Assembly: GCA_964371555.1 (NCBI GenBank)
Contig: CAYJMQ010000076.1
Coordinates: forward strand, 1 to 5,067
DNA length: 5,067 nt
Origin: CAYJMQ01 sp964371555
GTDB taxonomy: Bacteria; Bdellovibrionota; JACOXK01; 2-02-FULL-40-11
Reading direction: 5' to 3'
Shown here: piece after piece, positions 5,044 through 5,067 of the stretch
Position numbering within the stretch: the stretch's first letter is position 1
How the letters are laid out: each line of letters starts with the position of its first letter
Notes under the pieces: model-generated
Seen by the model: only the letters and a program-made list of their open reading frames with translations
Databases searched by the model: none
Told to the model about the DNA's origin: nothing
Made by a program: the position numbers and the translations under genes

Positions 5044-5067
5044 GTCATCCTGAGCACGAAGTCTGTC
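5044..5067. repeat. Partial copy of the GTCAT-CTGAG-ACGAAGTC repeat, cut by the window end
   Basis: GTCATCCTGAG followed by CACGAAGTC resembles the left half of the element interior at 4925-4945 (GTCATGCTGAG, GGACGAAGTC) with one substitution and a one-base length difference. The rest lies beyond the window. Confidence 0.5.

Overview
The window carries six tightly packed genes, all on the minus strand (transcribed from about 4891 down to 276). They form a probable single operon that encodes only exported proteins. Each protein begins with a Sec-type signal sequence or lipoprotein signal. Two carry a single c-type haem motif (CxxCH), and one of these looks like an outer-membrane beta-barrel. 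This points to a Gram-negative bacterium with periplasmic cytochrome c maturation and moderate GC. The densely repeated intergenic hairpins (GTCAT-CTGAG type) and the c-type cytochromes suggest a deltaproteobacterium-like or related environmental lineage. That placement is inference; nothing here fixes the taxon.

Layout in transcription order: (1) 4891-4286, unknown secreted protein, GTG start; (2) 4289-3249, unknown His-rich helical secreted protein, GTG start overlapping the previous stop; (3) 3229-2483, unknown secreted protein; (4) 2482-2087, small PSCyt1-like monohaem cytochrome c, probably a lipoprotein; (5) 2063-1428, YceI-family periplasmic protein; (6) 1424-276, predicted outer-membrane barrel with an N-terminal haem motif. 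Spacing is from a 4-base overlap to about 23 bases. Genes 4 to 6 could supply periplasmic-to-outer-membrane electron transfer with a YceI carrier protein. Genes 1 to 3 have no function that I recognise.

The most striking feature is a 68-bp quasi-palindromic repeat found three times (1995-2062, 3134-3201, 4188-4255). Each copy lies inside the signal-peptide coding region of a different gene (5, 3 and 2), in the same orientation and reading frame. It encodes an FLRAL...A(L/I)RKI segment that forms the positively charged n-region just ahead of the hydrophobic core. The outermost bases differ between copies but stay self-complementary within each copy, and the central hairpin of one copy is replaced by a different but still self-pairing sequence. 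This resembles the logic of Rickettsia palindromic elements, but here it is targeted to signal peptides.

The flanks are repeat-rich. Upstream of the operon is a roughly 110-bp MITE-like element with perfect 18-bp terminal inverted repeats and a candidate target duplication. It ends only about 12 bases before the first start codon, and a second related repeat is cut by the window end. Downstream (1-275) there is no gene; this stretch holds two related hairpin repeats, a perfect 13-bp-stem hairpin that may terminate the operon, and a hairpin plus T-run that looks like a plus-strand terminator.
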